The notes under the pieces: model-generated
The model's input: the letters and a program-made list of their open reading frames with translations, nothing else
Told to the model about the DNA's origin: nothing
Database searches by the model: none
From: Epiperipatus broadwayi
Lineage: Eukaryota; Onychophora; Udeonychophora; Euonychophora; Peripatidae
Length of the DNA: 64,000 nt
Assembly (NCBI GenBank): GCA_028023455.1
Contig: JAQFVV010006295.1
Span: 310,001 to 374,000, forward strand
Reading direction: 5' to 3'
In this document: piece after piece, positions 38,069-50,989 of the stretch
Numbering within the stretch: position 1 is the first letter of the stretch
Layout of the letters: each line of letters begins with the position of its first letter
Translations under genes and position numbers: made by a program

Positions 38069-40296
38069 ACATATATATTAATGATCTTATTTAGATGCTA
38101 ATTATGTTTATATAGATGAACAGGAAGTAGCTAAATAAATATCTGCAATTAGATGTTTCTTATTAACAATACCCAATTGCCAGTTGGCACTAATTTCCAA
38201 ATACAATTGATTGTCTATGTTAATAATGGTTCTACTTTCAAAGCAAGTGTTAAAGGTAAGCTAAAAGAGCATGTGTGTGCTCCCCTTTCCTTTAGTCATA
38301 AAAGCTTACAGGATATAAGATGTTAGAATACACAGTATCAGACAGATAAAATTGCTGTTTAAGATGATTTATGCAATCGAATGATCCTCACTGGTGAAAG
38401 ACAATAGCAGAAATTGTTTTGAGGATTTGACTGGCATTATCATTTGGTGACTATTGATTACTCATGTTTACATGAGTTTGTGTATAGACTGAATTACTAT
38501 TTTTAAGGCATATGTTAAATGTAAGCTATGATGCTTAATTAGATAAGTATATTTTTTTTGTATAGAACTAATATCCAGCTGATTATAAAAAGTCTTCATC
38601 TTAATAAAATGACAAGTTAAATTCAGCCAAGTCAAAATTATTGATAGTGTAGATCCTGATTTGCTGTAGACATTTTTTTTTTCAGATAAAGGTATTAATC
38701 TTTTAATTACTTTCTATAACTTGGGTAACTTATTTTCTGCAGCAATATTTCTCTTTGCATTTTTGCACAATAATAGTGTAACAGAGTCAGGAACTAAAGA
38801 TTTATGGACCATACCTGGTGATTTTTTTTTAAAAGAAAAATATTATAAATGAAGATTGCAATATACTTTGCTCTACATGAAGTCTTCGATTTTCTTACTT
38901 CTATGCCGAGTAATGGAATAACATCTCTGAGTTTAAATCATGTTGTTGCTTTTTTTTGCATAAATCACAATCTAACCACTGAGTTATTACTGCCTAGATG
39001 GAATAGAAAGAGTCACAAATTTAATTTTAGACTTTTTGTCAAGGTCTGCATGAATTGAACTCCATGAGAAAATTATAAAATTTAGTAAATTTTGCAGCAA
39101 TTTTATGAGCAGTTAAATATTTGAGACTTGCTTCTTTATACTGTAAAACAAATGTTTGAATTTCAAAATAATAGTTCAAATTTGTACTTAAAAATACTAA
39201 TTATATCTGTCCACTAAAAATGTGTACAAAGTTTTCAATTTCAGACTCGGCCCGGAATATCTCAGTGGCTGTAATATAATTGCCTGTTTTTGGAAATGGA
39301 TTTAAAGAAATATTTGGAGATGAATTTATTAGTCTGAAGAATTACCAGAGTAATGTTTACTCATACATTGACAAACTTAATCTTATAACTGTTATAGCCT
39401 TTATAATAATATTAATATTCCATTTGAAAGTCGGGATTGTAAGCTTGCTCATTATTTGCTTAATGATTTTTTTCCTTAACTTCTACCAATGAAAATCATA
39501 AACCTATTTGAATGGTGAAGATGTTATAATATTCTATATATTATGTAATTTTTAATAAATGTTACTATTATTCTTTAAATAAAGTAATAAAATATATAAG
39601 AGAGAATATTCATAGATTAGATCGTTTAATTAATAATAGTTTGGGTCGTGTAAGCTCTAAACTTAATCTGACCAAATATTGCTTTTTTTGTTAAAACTAG
39701 TGTCAATCAAGTTTGATCTTATGAATTATTGGATTAAACAATAAAACTTATATATCTGTAATAAATGTGTGGCCTTTTGTCGGTATTCGTTTAGCTTTCT
39801 TCTAGAAACCACTATCGACATTTTATCTGGGTATTTATTATGGGAAACTCAAAAAAAGGGATAGAGCTCACCATTATCAATTTATTTTAATTTTGTTAGA
39901 TTGAACATGTGGACATTTGGCACTTCTCTTTCTTTTATAATTTTAATGGATGCATTTCAAAGATACTTAAATCTTTGAATTTTTTTTCCATGCCAGATAC
40001 AAATAGAGCCAAAGATGTTATATATATATTTGTATCATTATTTAAATCTGTATCATGTATTGGAATAGATAAGTTTTTGTAGAATTCAGTATGAAATGTT
40101 AATTCTTTGTATCATTTTTTGGCATCAATACTTTGGAATTAAGTGCTGCTTTTATAGGTTGTCAACAATATTTTTGGAATATTCATAGTTACTAAAATGA
40201 CAATAATATAGTCATGGCCATATATTTTACTGACTTATATTATTGTAATAAATATTGTGTTATTTTATGTAGCACATATGTATGTAATATTATAAA
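38069..40296. other. AT-rich stretch without a recognised gene
   Basis: A small + strand open frame at 39280-39492 contains two hydrophobic runs (LITVIAFIIILIF and SLLIICLMIFFL), but it has no recognised homologue and AT-rich DNA yields such frames easily. Nothing else is supported. Confidence 0.45.
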
Positions 40297-40740
40297 TAAG
40301 GACTAACTCCTCTGAGCATACACTTTAATAATCTCTGTGCACTCCTGTGAGTATCAATTTTAAAAGCATAAGTGTATGTTTATGCTAGAGAAATTTATAT
40401 TTGCTCACGATGCTTAAATCAGGATTTCAATCTATTGGATGCCTGTACAAACCTATTTGATCTACTGCATGAGAGAGAGATAATCTCATTTTTAGTCATC
40501 TGCAATGAAATACATTTGTATTTCATTACAGGTGATGCATGAAATATAAATTATCAATTGAATTGTACAAACCTCTTTGATAATTTATATCTCAGGCACC
40601 CAGTAGATTGAAGTTCTGATTAAAGCATGATGAGCAAAGACTGGTTTATACAGAAAATAAACTCTAAGCATAAGCAATCAATTCCCAAGGGATAGTGCAC
40701 AGAGATGATTAAAGTGTGTGCTCAGAAGAGTTAGTCCTTA
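40297..40740. mobile_element. Long-TIR fold-back MITE with nested hairpins
   Basis: The ends TAAGGACTAACTCCTCTGAG (40297) and CTTCTGAGC-type inverse (to 40740) begin terminal inverted repeats. The first 47 bases of the arms differ at three positions, and similarity continues inward for about 150 bases on each side (40297-40447 against 40590-40740). The centre holds a further hairpin, AATGAAATAC with GTATTTCATT (near 40506-40530), and a second with arms near ATAAATTATC and GATAATTTAT. TGTACAAACCT occurs twice as a direct repeat. If the element proper is AGGACT...AGTCCT, it is flanked by TA, as expected for a Tc1/mariner-type target. No coding capacity; non-autonomous. Confidence 0.85.
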
Positions 40741-40992
40741 TATATAATGACTTACATTATCTAAAAGTATTATCTTGAAAACTTAAATCTGGTGTTTATA
40801 TAAGAAAATAATTATACATTAAAAGATGTGATGATAGAAATATGTAATGAATAATACATAATATTGAATACGTTTTTGTTTGCCATATCTTATAATTTGA
40901 TTTCTAATTTTGTTTATTCACTCTAAATTAGTTACGGTGATTTTTGTAATAGAATTGTTCACAATCATTTATGATCATGTGATATCACATAA
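40741..40992. other. Short AT-rich spacer
   Basis: Nothing recognised between the fold-back element and the RTE 3' end. Confidence 0.5.
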
Positions 40993-41250
40993 ATCATCAT
41001 CATCAACCATTATCAATGCACTGCAGGATGGTCTCTCCAAGTTCAATCCATCTCCTATCTTTACCTTTTTTTCTCCACATCACCCCTGCACTCTTTCTTA
41101 TTTGATCCATCTATCTCACATGTGGTCTCTTTCTGGGTCTTTTACAATCTCTTGGAATCTGGTTTAAGATTTTAATTGTCCATCTATTATCATCTCTTCT
41201 AGCAATATGTCCAGCCCAATTATTTCAGTCTTTTAATTTTTTCATTGAGG

Positions 41251-42290
41251 TCAGTAACACCTGTTTGTTCTCTTTACTCCCAACATGCATCGCTCCATAC
41301 TTCTTTGAGTGGCCTGAAGTCTCTGTATTACTCTTCTATTAAATGTAAAAGTCTCAGATCCATAAGTAAGAACTGGTAAAACACATTTATTAAAAACCTT
41401 CCTTTTCAAACACATAGGCATATTTCCTTTTAGTATCAAGTTATTTCGACCAAAAGCACTCCAACTAAGTTTAATTCTATGATTAATTTCATCGATTATG
41501 TTTCCATCTGTATTAATAATCTGACTAAGGTATTTGTAACGGATAACTTCTTCTAACTCATCATAATCAATCTTTATTTTTATATTTTGAGAAAACCCAT
41601 TAAGCATTACTTTAGTCTTTTTAACATTTATCTTTAGTCCTACTTTCATCTGATAGCTCCTGCAACATTTCCTGCAGCTCTAAAGCATTATTTGCAAAAA
41701 CAACTACATCATCTGCAAAATCTAAATGACTTAAATAATCTCCATTTACTTTCAGTCCTTTAGTTTCCCATTTTAATCCACAAAATACTTCTTGCAGCAC
41801 TGCTGTAAAAAGTTTTGGAGATATGGAATCACCCTGTCTTATACCCTTTTCAATGTTGATTTTCATACTATCATTATGTAATCTAATTGTTGTTGTTGCA
41901 TTTTTATAAATATTCTTTAAAATATGACAATATCCTGGATCTATACCTTGATGACCCAGTGCTTTAATCATGGAAGAAATGCCTATAGAATCAAATGCCT
42001 TTTCATAATCTACAAATCCAAAGCATAATGACAACTCATATTTATTTGTCCTTTCTATTGTTCTCTTGGTTGGTAGAAATCCAGTGTTCTCTGTAGTCGA
42101 GTTGTAATTATCTTTGTAAAGCTTTTGTATAAAACTGATAAAAGGCTGATAGGTCTGTAATTTTTAATATATTCTTTATCATCTTTTTTAATATTAATAT
42201 TAATACTGCATTCTTCCAATCATCTGCTATATTTTTATCATTTAGACATTTGGTATATAACTTTGCTAAAAAAAAATTATATTTCTTCAC
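41251..42290 (-). pseudogene. RTE reverse transcriptase, frameshifted
   Basis: Minus-strand frames in order: 42290-42108 (the finger region leading to the NYRPISLL-like block, here mutated), 42034-41621 and 41649-41251. The second starts FGFVDYEKAFDSI (RT block with the first catalytic Asp), then GIRQGDSISPKLF, then LSHLDFADDVVVFANN with the catalytic FADD box. The third, after a one-base shift, continues VGLKINVKKTKVMLNG, YKYLSQIINTDGN, LTYGSETFTFNRRV and MERCMLGV. All catalytic residues are present, so loss of function comes from the frameshifts and stops. The enzyme would copy element RNA at nicked target DNA. The frame overlap at 41621-41649 marks a single-base indel. Confidence 0.85.
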
Positions 42291-42874
42291 CTGCTTTTAA
42301 TATATTAATTATAATTTCATCATTAGCTGGAGCCTTTCCTTTCTTCATACATTTAATTGCATGTTAAAATTTCTGGGCAATTTGGCAGATGTAATAGATA
42401 TAGGAGGTACTTGTTTTTTATTACTATATATAATTTTTGATAAAAGTCTTCTACCCATTTCATGATGTCATCTCTCTTTTTAGTAATAATTCCATCTTTT
42501 TTTCTTATCGCAGATATAAATTTTCTACCAATACCAAAATGTTGTTTTACATAGACTTATTATTCTCTTCTACAGCTTTTCTTGCTAGTTTACAGTTATA
42601 CTTTCTTATATCATTTTCAACTCTTTTCCACACTATTTTACATAATTAGAGATATTCAGTCCTTTTTAATGCATCATTTTTGCATATCTTCATTTCCTTC
42701 TTTTCTTCATAAATTCTTTAGTCTCAATAGATATTTTATTGGTCAATTGCTGCTTTTTTCTACCAGCTATCTTTGTTGCAGTTTTTAAAAGTGTATCAGT
42801 TATTTTCATATTAATTTCATTCAAATCTGAATCATGTTTAAAATCTACTAATACTTGAAAATGCTGTGCAAGTT

Positions 42875-43680
42875 CTAATTAAATTCATTAGAATGTTTCT
42901 GAAGATTAGGAATATCACCACTGTAAATAATGTTTTTCTTAATATTTTTTGTTTCTAGTTTTCCATTAACACTTATCTTACATCTTACTAATCGATGATC
43001 ACTTCCTGTGTTAAATTTATTAAGAACATTACAATCTTGAAATGTGTATTTTCTATTAATCAAAATATAATCCAATTTTGCTGTACCTTTATTTGCATGC
43101 TTCCATGTCTATTTCCTTTTAACATTTTTCTCAAAAAAAGAATTCATAATATAAAGTTTTTCTGCAAACTTCACAAGTCTATGTCCTCTCTCATTTCTAT
43201 TACCATAAACCAAAATTACCTACAGCACTTTCATCTTTCATTTGTTTACCAATTCTAGCATTAAAGTCTCCCATAACAATTTTAAAATGCTTACTCTGAT
43301 CAAAAGTCTTTTGTACATGCATATAAAAATCTTCTACTATTTCATCTCTATGAGAACTTGTTGGGGCATAAACCTGAATTATCTGCATTTGGTATCTGCA
43401 ATTAACTATATAACTAATCTTGCCACTCTGTTTATTACACCATCAATCTCCACAATGTTGTTCTTTCACTTTTTATTTATAATGAATCCTACTCCACTTC
43501 TATTTCCAATATTTGTGCCTTTATAATAGAGTACATGTCCATTTTTTAAATCAATTGTCTTCACCTTTTCTTCTAACTTGACAAAGTCCAATAATGTTCC
43601 ATTTAATATAAGACAGTTCTTCTAATTCTTGCAATCTTCCTTCACTTGAAAGTACCTAAATAAAAAGCCATCATCAAATG
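42875..43680 (-). pseudogene. RTE AP-like endonuclease, frameshifted
   Basis: Minus-strand pieces correspond to an exonuclease-endonuclease-phosphatase fold. Near 43670 there is a GTF(N)-like start followed by a broken stretch around VLYYKGTNIGNRSGVGFIIN. Then 43388-43200 holds IIQVYAPTSSHRDEIVEDF and the catalytic KIVMGDFNARIG. Next comes an NERGHRLVKFAEKLYI segment with one stop, and 43075-42875 has DYILINRKY and NTGSDHRLVRCKI with the SDHR catalytic motif. The enzyme nicks target DNA to prime reverse transcription. Stops and at least two frame changes inactivate it. Confidence 0.8.
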
Positions 43681-44045
43681 GCGGCCTGGGTCCACAATCA
43701 AGGGATTCTTAGCATCCTCTGCCTTCAGATACCGACTGCTGTCTTGATTGGTAACTTCACAGCCTCCTGGGAATAAGGGCCATGATTTATTTTTGTCATA
43801 ATTGTATATATCTATTGGAAAAATATTTATCATTTACACAAACATTCATTCTGCCATATCAGACAAATGAGCAGTTCATCCATGTTCGTATACTATATGA
43901 ATAATCACATATTAATAACAGCTGCAATGACAAGAACGTATGGAGTGGAGATTAAGAATTTGCCCTGTTCGGTTCTTTTAAGGCCTCCAAGAGGAATCAA
44001 AGGCTCTCCTTTCAGTTAATAGCAAGCTTCTTTCTGCATCCATCA

Positions 44046-44069
44046 CCTATATATATATATATATATTAG
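44046..44069. repeat. (AT)n microsatellite
   Basis: CTATATATATATATATATAT run directly at the presumed 5' end of the RTE element; possibly a preferred insertion context. Confidence 0.8.
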
Positions 44070-44564
44070 TGAAATGAAAAAAATCAAAATATTTAGCTGA
44101 AGTCATGATAATAATAATGATTAAACTATGCTGGTACCATATGTGTAATGACAATTAATAAAATAGTAATAATTTACTAGGATCCTAACCATACAATTCC
44201 AAAAGTAATTGTATAGTATTGTCAGATATATCAATTTTCTATTATTATCTAGTACTTAGCTTTGTGTTGGGCAAAATAATCTCTAAATATACAAAGATAT
44301 AAAAATAAGAAAATACAATATTTAAAAATATTAATAGTTTTGTTGATTACTGAATGATAAAACGAGTTAATGACAGATCTAAAATAAAAATTCTTGTATA
44401 GTATAATAGATTATTTGATTCTGAGATACTCGCAAATATGAGAAAGATATAAAATTATTAAATAGGTAGAAAAACCATAAATGTAGCAATAAAGTTTAAA
44501 TGCATATCCACCTGATGTACCTATAAAAATGTTAAGCTGACCCAGATATGTATGTATTCATATG
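44070..44564. other. AT-rich spacer without a recognised gene
   Basis: No exon or element recognised between the two RTE copies. Confidence 0.5.
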
Positions 44565-45535
44565 CATCATCATCAACCATTATCAATCCACTGCAGGATG
44601 AAGGTCTCTCCAAGTTCAATCCATCTTTTCCTATCTTTAGCTTCTTTTCTCCACATCACACCTGCACATTTTCTTATTCCATCCATCCATCTCACATGTG
44701 GTCTCTTTCTGGGTGGTCTCTCCAAGTTCAATCCATCTTTTCCTATCTTTAGCTTCTTTTCTCCACATCACACCTGCACATTTTCTTATTTCATCCATCC
44801 ATCCATCTCACATGTGGTCTCTTTCTGGGTCTTTTACAATATCTTGGAATCCAGTTCAAAATTTCAATTGTCCATCTATTATCATCTCTTTTATCAATAT
44901 GTCCAGTCCAACTCCACTTCACTCTTTTAATTTTCTCAATGAGGTCAGTAACACCTGTTTGTTCTCTTACCAATATATTGTGTTTTCGATCTCTTCTTGT
45001 TACTCCCAACATGCATCTCTCCATACTTCTTTGAGTTGTCTGAAGTTTCTGTATTGCTCTTCTATTAAGTGTCCAAGTCTAAGATCCATAAGTAAGAACT
45101 GGCAAAATACATTAGGCATATTTCCTTTTAGTATAAAGTTATTTCTATCAAAAGCACTCCAACCAAGTTTAATTCTATGATTAATTTCATCCATTATGTT
45201 TGCATCTGTATTAATAATCTGACCAAGGTATTTGTAACTGTTAACTTCTTCTAACTCATCATAATTAATCTTTATTTTCATATTTTGAGAAAATCTATTA
45301 AACATTACTTTAGTCTTTTTAACACTTATCTTTAGTCCTACTTTCTTCTGACAACTCCTGCAACATTTCCCGTAGCTCTAAAGCATTATTTGCAAAAACA
45401 ACTACAAAAAAACATCTGCAAAATCTAAATGACTTAAATAATCTCCATTTACTTTCACTTCTTTACCTTCCCATTTTAATCCACAAAATACTTCTTGCAG
45501 CACTGCTGTAAAAAGTTTTGAAGATATGGAGTCAC
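44565..45535 (-). mobile_element. 5'-truncated RTE LINE copy
   Basis: Minus-strand copy of the same family as 40993-44045. It begins at the ATC-repeat tail (44565) and stops abruptly at about 45535, within the RT just before the catalytic region, as 5' truncation of LINEs does. Frames 45305-45000 (INYDELEEVNSYKYLGQII, then WSAFDRNNFILKGNMPN) and 45024-44791 (MERCMLGVTRRDRKHNILVR and a DDNRWTIEILNWIPRY tail) preserve the RT C-terminus better than the longer copy. A deletion removed the segment equivalent to LKRKVFNKC. Confidence 0.85.
44603..44830. repeat. 112-bp tandem duplication inside the RTE 3' region
   Basis: GGTCTCTCCAAGTTCAATCC starts unit 1 at 44603 and unit 2 at 44715. Both run to GTGGTCTCTTTCTGGGT. 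The second unit has one extra CATC in the (CATC)n stretch. The copy at 41 kb has a single unit, so the duplication is specific to this copy or its source. Confidence 0.9.
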
Positions 45536-46134
45536 ATGTATTTTTGTAATATATTTAACTATTTACTTATTAATTCACCTTTCCAATTATAAGCTCAAAT
45601 TTATGTGAAGAAAATTTAAAACACATTATTAGTTAAGGATTTAGACTTTCAATGATTTAAAAGTAATTCTGATTAGAAATACATGAATGAATGTCTTATA
45701 AGGCAGTGTTTAATTTTAATCTATACATGTATTTACTCAATTATATTTTTTCTAAATATAAATTATTCAATAATGTTTTATATAATAATATTCTTGCAAT
45801 AAATTTATCTAATTAAAAATAATTCTGGATTTAAATATAACAGTGAATTCCATTATAAGGAAATATTTAATCTTAATTAATATCTATATGTTTACCCAAC
45901 TACATTATTTTAAATATAAATTAGTCAGTAACTTTTTTTTAAACAAATATTTTGTATAATAATTTTTTTAAAACTTGACAATACAAACTCTTCTTGACTT
46001 TTTTTTTTGAGATTTTATCTCAACATTTCAGAATATAATTGTTAATAAACTGTTCTGAGGTAAATTTGAATTTCTACAATTTCATTCTCATCAGCACTTT
46101 CTCTATTTTATCATCGGTCTATTAATGTTCATTT
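45536..46134. other. AT-rich spacer without a recognised gene
   Basis: Nothing recognised. Confidence 0.5.
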
Positions 46135-47640
46135 TAAGAGAACCAAACTCTCCATACGTAGTGCTACCAAATGCAAGCCTCATAATCAATGGATGTGACA
46201 AAGTTCGCACAAAATCCCTTTCTAGTGTTTACTCATCCAACATCTCCAGACTAGTTTCTAGTGTGTGGTTTTCGTCAGTGAGGAGTCTTGGATTTGAGAG
46301 CTCTGACCTAGATCTTAGGATCTAATGCAATTCTCCAGCAGCCACCTTTCACCTATTTAGTTAACTATAAAGCTAGGAGCCCAAGATGGAAACATCATGT
46401 TTCTAACCCAAACTCATTTGCTTGTATAGATAGTCATATCAATACAGTTCAGCATCTATACATTTTGGTATCTTTGGTTTTTCAAAAAATCACAGTCACT
46501 ATTATTCTATAGGCAGGATAGGTATAAAACCATCAAAGCATCACATGATCACCATTTCATATGTGATACACTGTGACTTCTTTTTTGGAATGAGGAATCT
46601 TGACTTCTGCCCAGAGAAACTTTCCATACAGTAGTGCCACCAAGTGCAAACCTTCATAGTCATTGGATGCAGGAAGGTTTGTGCATAAAGTTCCTATCTA
46701 GTGCCTACTCATCCAACATTCCTAGACTGGTTTGTAGTTTGTGGCTTTCATCAGGGAAGAGCCTTGGATTTGATAGCACTGCACATAGATCTTAAGATCT
46801 AATGCAACTTTTCAGCAGTCACCTTTTACCTATTTGGGTAACAATAAAGTTAGGAGTCAAAATGAAAACACCATAATGTTTCTATCCCAAGCTCATTTGC
46901 TTGTTTAATCATAGATCTGAACTCAGTTCAGCATCTTTACATTTTGGTGTCTTTGGTTTTTTAAAAACCATAGTCACCATTATCCTATCGGCAGGATAGG
47001 TATAAAATCATCAAAATATCACATGATCACCACAAGCTAGAAACTAATCTGGGGATGTTGAATGAGTAGGCACTAGATAGTGATTTTATGCACAAATTTT
47101 TCCGGCATTCAATGATTTTAAAGGCTTGCACTTGGTGGCACTACTGCATGGGGAGTTTGGTATTCTTAATAACAGCATATGTAAGCATATAAAATGTTTA
47201 TCATGTGATGTTTTGATGGTTTTATATCTATCCTGCCTATAGGATAATGGTGACTGGTTTTTGAAAAATCAAAGAAACCAAAATGTACAGATGATGAACT
47301 GAGTTCAGATCTATATAACCATAGAAGTAAATGGGCTTGAGTTGGAACATTATGGTGCTTTCATCTTGGGCTTCTAACTATAAAAGTGGCTGTTGGAGAT
47401 TGCATAAGATCTAGGAGCAGAGCTCTCAAATCCAAGACTCCTGACTGATGAAAGCCACAAGCTAGAAACTAGTCTGGAGATGTTAGATGAGTAGGCACTG
47501 GCTAGGGATTTTATGCACAAACCTTCCTGCATCCATTGATTGTGAATTGCACTTGGTGGCACTACTGTATGGAGGGTTTGGTACACTTATTAACAGCATG
47601 TGTAAGCATATAAATGTTGATCATATAATGTTCATTTTAA
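46135..47640. repeat. Inverted array of a ~425-bp repeat
   Basis: Four copies of one repeat. On the right, a full unit runs from 47030 to 47454 and a partial one from 47455 to about 47640, both in + sense (start CCACAAGCTAGAAACTA; period 425). On the left, two units run in the opposite sense (about 46612-47031 and 46135-46555; spacing 478 because of about 54 different bases between them). The two orientations meet at about 47030. Shared anchors are GGTGGCACTACTG (or its complement), GCACAAACCTTCCTGCATCC, CAAATCCAAGACTC and the small palindrome TATCCTGCCTATAGGATA. It has no coding capacity. Short frames in the array (46125-46325 and 47374-47586) are the same sequence read in both copies and are not genes. 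Confidence 0.85.
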
Positions 47641-50600
47641 TTTGGTTATAATTTATTTCAAAATTATCTATCTTGTTGGGCAAATTATGATGATAATTGT
47701 TTTGTTTTAAATTTATATGCAATTGAATTTTTCTTATTTTAAAGTAATTTCAATAGTAACAAAATATTCTTCAGGATAATCTGCAATCATGTATCTAATT
47801 TTATGTGGCATTCCCTTAAAACTGGGACCAATATCCTTAATCAAAATGCACAATGTATATATTCTCTTAATCAAATTATAAATAAATCAAAATAATAGAT
47901 GTACAATTTAATATCATCAAATCGATTTTTGTTTACATATGAATCTTCTCAAGATGCCATTTTAAAAAATGACTTTTGATATTTATATATATAATTACTA
48001 CTATATTTTTTTTTTGACAGCAGTAGATACTGGCTTCATATATAAATAATCTTGCAATAAGTAACTTGTATAATAAATAGATAGCATCTGGATAGCTTTC
48101 AACTTACATGAAACAGTGATTTCATGAGAGATCTTTACATTTTTGCAATGCATGGTGAATATTATGATCAATGGGTATACTATTATCATGCATCTTTTGG
48201 TAGTCACAAATTCTTACTAACATGAAATCCTGTTAGCAACACAACTCTTTACATTAGAAGTTTCCCAATTCATATATGTCTTAATATTTTATTTATATCT
48301 ATCTGATAGACATAGGAATTAATTTTTTATTTTAAAAGTAAGTACTATAATTCTATGAAATAATAGCTATTTTTTTCCTCATATTTCTAAAAAGAAAATC
48401 AATATCCATTAATTTTTTTTTATGTTTTCATGTACGAAATTGTTTTACATTAGTCACTTTATGTAAAAGAAATTTTAAAAATTGCAAATTTTCAATCTTT
48501 CTCCATTATTATATATATACAGCATGTATGTATGTATATACCAAATAAAACTCTACATTCCTACTCAATATAGATAAATGGTTTTTGATGCTGATATTAA
48601 TCATTGACGAAACAGCATCCAGTTCTTCCATTTAATAATGTTCATACATTTTGGCATTTCGTAATTTTATAAGCATAAATGAGTAATTAGAAATGTACTT
48701 TATCAGACTGCTAACTTACTCGGCTGAATACTCTGAACGATTTTCATCATTACAAAATTCTTTCAGATACTGATTAAATTTTCAGATATATTATTTAACC
48801 TTAAAAACATTTTTAAGAAAATATAATCTGTGAGAAGTAGATTTCATTTATATTGATTCATAATATATGTGATGATAATGAGCACACCTTCTAATCAAAG
48901 AGTATTTTTCCATATCTTAGCTAGAACTCTTCTATATTCATATTAGTTTTCTTGTTAAACTTTTAGTTCTAGCTCACAGCATACTCACTGCAAACGCTAT
49001 CTCTAATCTTTTTTCATTAAATGTGAAATATATTCACATGTTGGTATATACAGAATGAGAATGGATTAGAAACATAAATAACATAAAGAATATTGTTATA
49101 AAACAACACTATCGTAACCATACCTGTCACAGGATTGAAATAGTGCCTATATCTATATATCAGATACTATTTTTATCTATTGCTAAAAATTAATTTTAAT
49201 ATTTTTTTTATTATCTGGTCATCTGTTAAATGAACTGAAATCAACCCTAATATAGCTCAAACAATATTACATATAAAAAAATTCTCCACGTGTTACAATT
49301 TCGAAGCAAAGAGAAAATTTTTTATAATCATGAAAAAAAAATACATATCTCATACAGCTAAACACATTTTAAACAAAAATTAAAACTAATTATACTTTCA
49401 TTCATAGATCTTTAAAATTAATTTATTTTTATATGCTGTTTTGTATAGTTTCTTAAAATTCCATCTCTTCTGTTAATAAAAAAAGGGATATGTTTTTCAA
49501 AACTCTGAAATTAATTTGCATAGAACATTTTCCAAAAAACATCTTGAAAATGTTTCAAATCATAATTACTTATTGTTTTTTAATTAATAAATTGTTTTTG
49601 ATTAATATTTTATAATAGGTTTGATATTCTATTAAATCTTTACACATATCAAAAGTATACATATAAGTAGTTTTATATTTTTAAAAGTCCTGTGTCTTTA
49701 AAGTTATATATATACAGTGTTTATATTTTCTGATTTATTATGCTTCTCTTTACAAACTAAAGCTCTATGTATTTTTGGAAATTGGCCTCCCTGATACCAG
49801 TAATAGTTGACTTTCTAGCCAAATAGCCTGACAAAAATATAAAAAAATATTTCATTTCCAGCTTTGAATAATTTTGAAAATTACTCAATATTCCTCTTTC
49901 TTGCAGAATCAAAATGCGTTTGATATTAAATAAGGAAACAGTAGATATTTTCATTGTTATAATCCCTCCCCCCTATTTTCCAAACATGTATCTTTTTAGA
50001 CATACATCTTTTATTTATTTTGGTGAATATTTATTTTTAAATTTTCATGACTGTATTGGAATAATACCAATATTTTTATTCATTATTAATCTAATACTTT
50101 AAAACCTTGCCTTTTTGATATTTTTCTAAAGTAGATTCTTGAACAGCATTATGACTTGCTTCTTGGTTGTCATAATACTTTTTTCCATGGAATTGAGACA
50201 AAGTATGATATACTTCTATTCACTTCATGATTCTCTTGTTTCTATTAGATAATTAATATCCATGCTATGTCAATTTAATATTTTTTTTCTAGTTTTACAA
50301 GCAGGTTTTATTTTCTGCTGATGCAATTCTTTTTAGACCTTTGTATATGATAAGGCTATTCATTTTATTCCTTAGTTTACAAATGGTAAGATTTGGTAGA
50401 TCTTTCCTGGTTTATTTGTCTGATATATTTATTTTTGTTTCTTCTTTATTAGGATAGTATTTCCTTTCATAAAAATTATGCTATTAATATCAATTATGAT
50501 ATGTAAAATGTAGATAACTTTACTAATCTTTCCAACTATTGGTTATTCATATCAAATAATACTAGTGTATGGACCTTTAATAATTTGTAGTTACACCAGA

Positions 50601-50980
50601 ATTACAAATTCACATTACAATACCAGTCACTTTTCTATAGTCACTTATGGAAAGTGAGAAGTATATCAAGAAGTATGACCACCAAAAACTTTTTATAATG
50701 ATAATCCAGGGTTTATTTGACTGGCACTATGAAATAAGACCAGGGATTTATGCATGTTATTACAACAGCCACTCTCTTATAGTTTTAATATATTATTTTC
50801 AGGAAAAGAAAGAAGTGATTGTCTTGAACATGTAATTCTACAATTTTTGATAGACAAATGCCTCAGTTGCACTCGTCAATATCAGACAACTTTTATTTCC
50901 CCAATTGTCTTTAGGATCTTACACACCCCACCCAAGCATCACCAAAATCTTATATTTTAGCACTTTATTATTTATTTTCT
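47641..50980. other. AT-rich stretch without a recognised gene
   Basis: About 3.3 kb with AT runs and short chance frames only. Confidence 0.5.
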
Positions 50981-50989
50981 TTTGATTTT

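Larger units (their letters stand above)
40993..44045 (-). mobile_element. RTE-clade LINE, nearly full coding length, inactivated
   Basis: A non-LTR retrotransposon on the minus strand. Its 3' end at about 40993-41003 is an (ATC)n-type tail (read ATCATCATC on the + strand), a habit of RTE elements. In minus order it shows a possible 5' leader (43850-44045), AP-like endonuclease (about 43680-42875), linker, and reverse transcriptase (about 42290-41250). The single RTE polyprotein is split by several frameshifts and stops. Sequence close to 40993-41250 matches the tail of the copy at 44565-45535. The left-edge copy (1-565) matches its RT part. The element is decayed but the best reference for the family here. 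Confidence 0.85.

Noticed and set aside
30613-38073. Target-site duplication of the LTR element
   Set aside because: Flanks AATAT and ACATA do not match well enough to claim one.
39280-39492. Small membrane protein gene
   Set aside because: Hydrophobic runs arise easily from T-rich codons. No family is recognised, and there is no splice or expression evidence.
46125-47586. Small genes at 46125-46325 (+) and 47374-47586 (-) with similar proteins
   Set aside because: The similarity reflects the same non-coding repeat present in both orientations.
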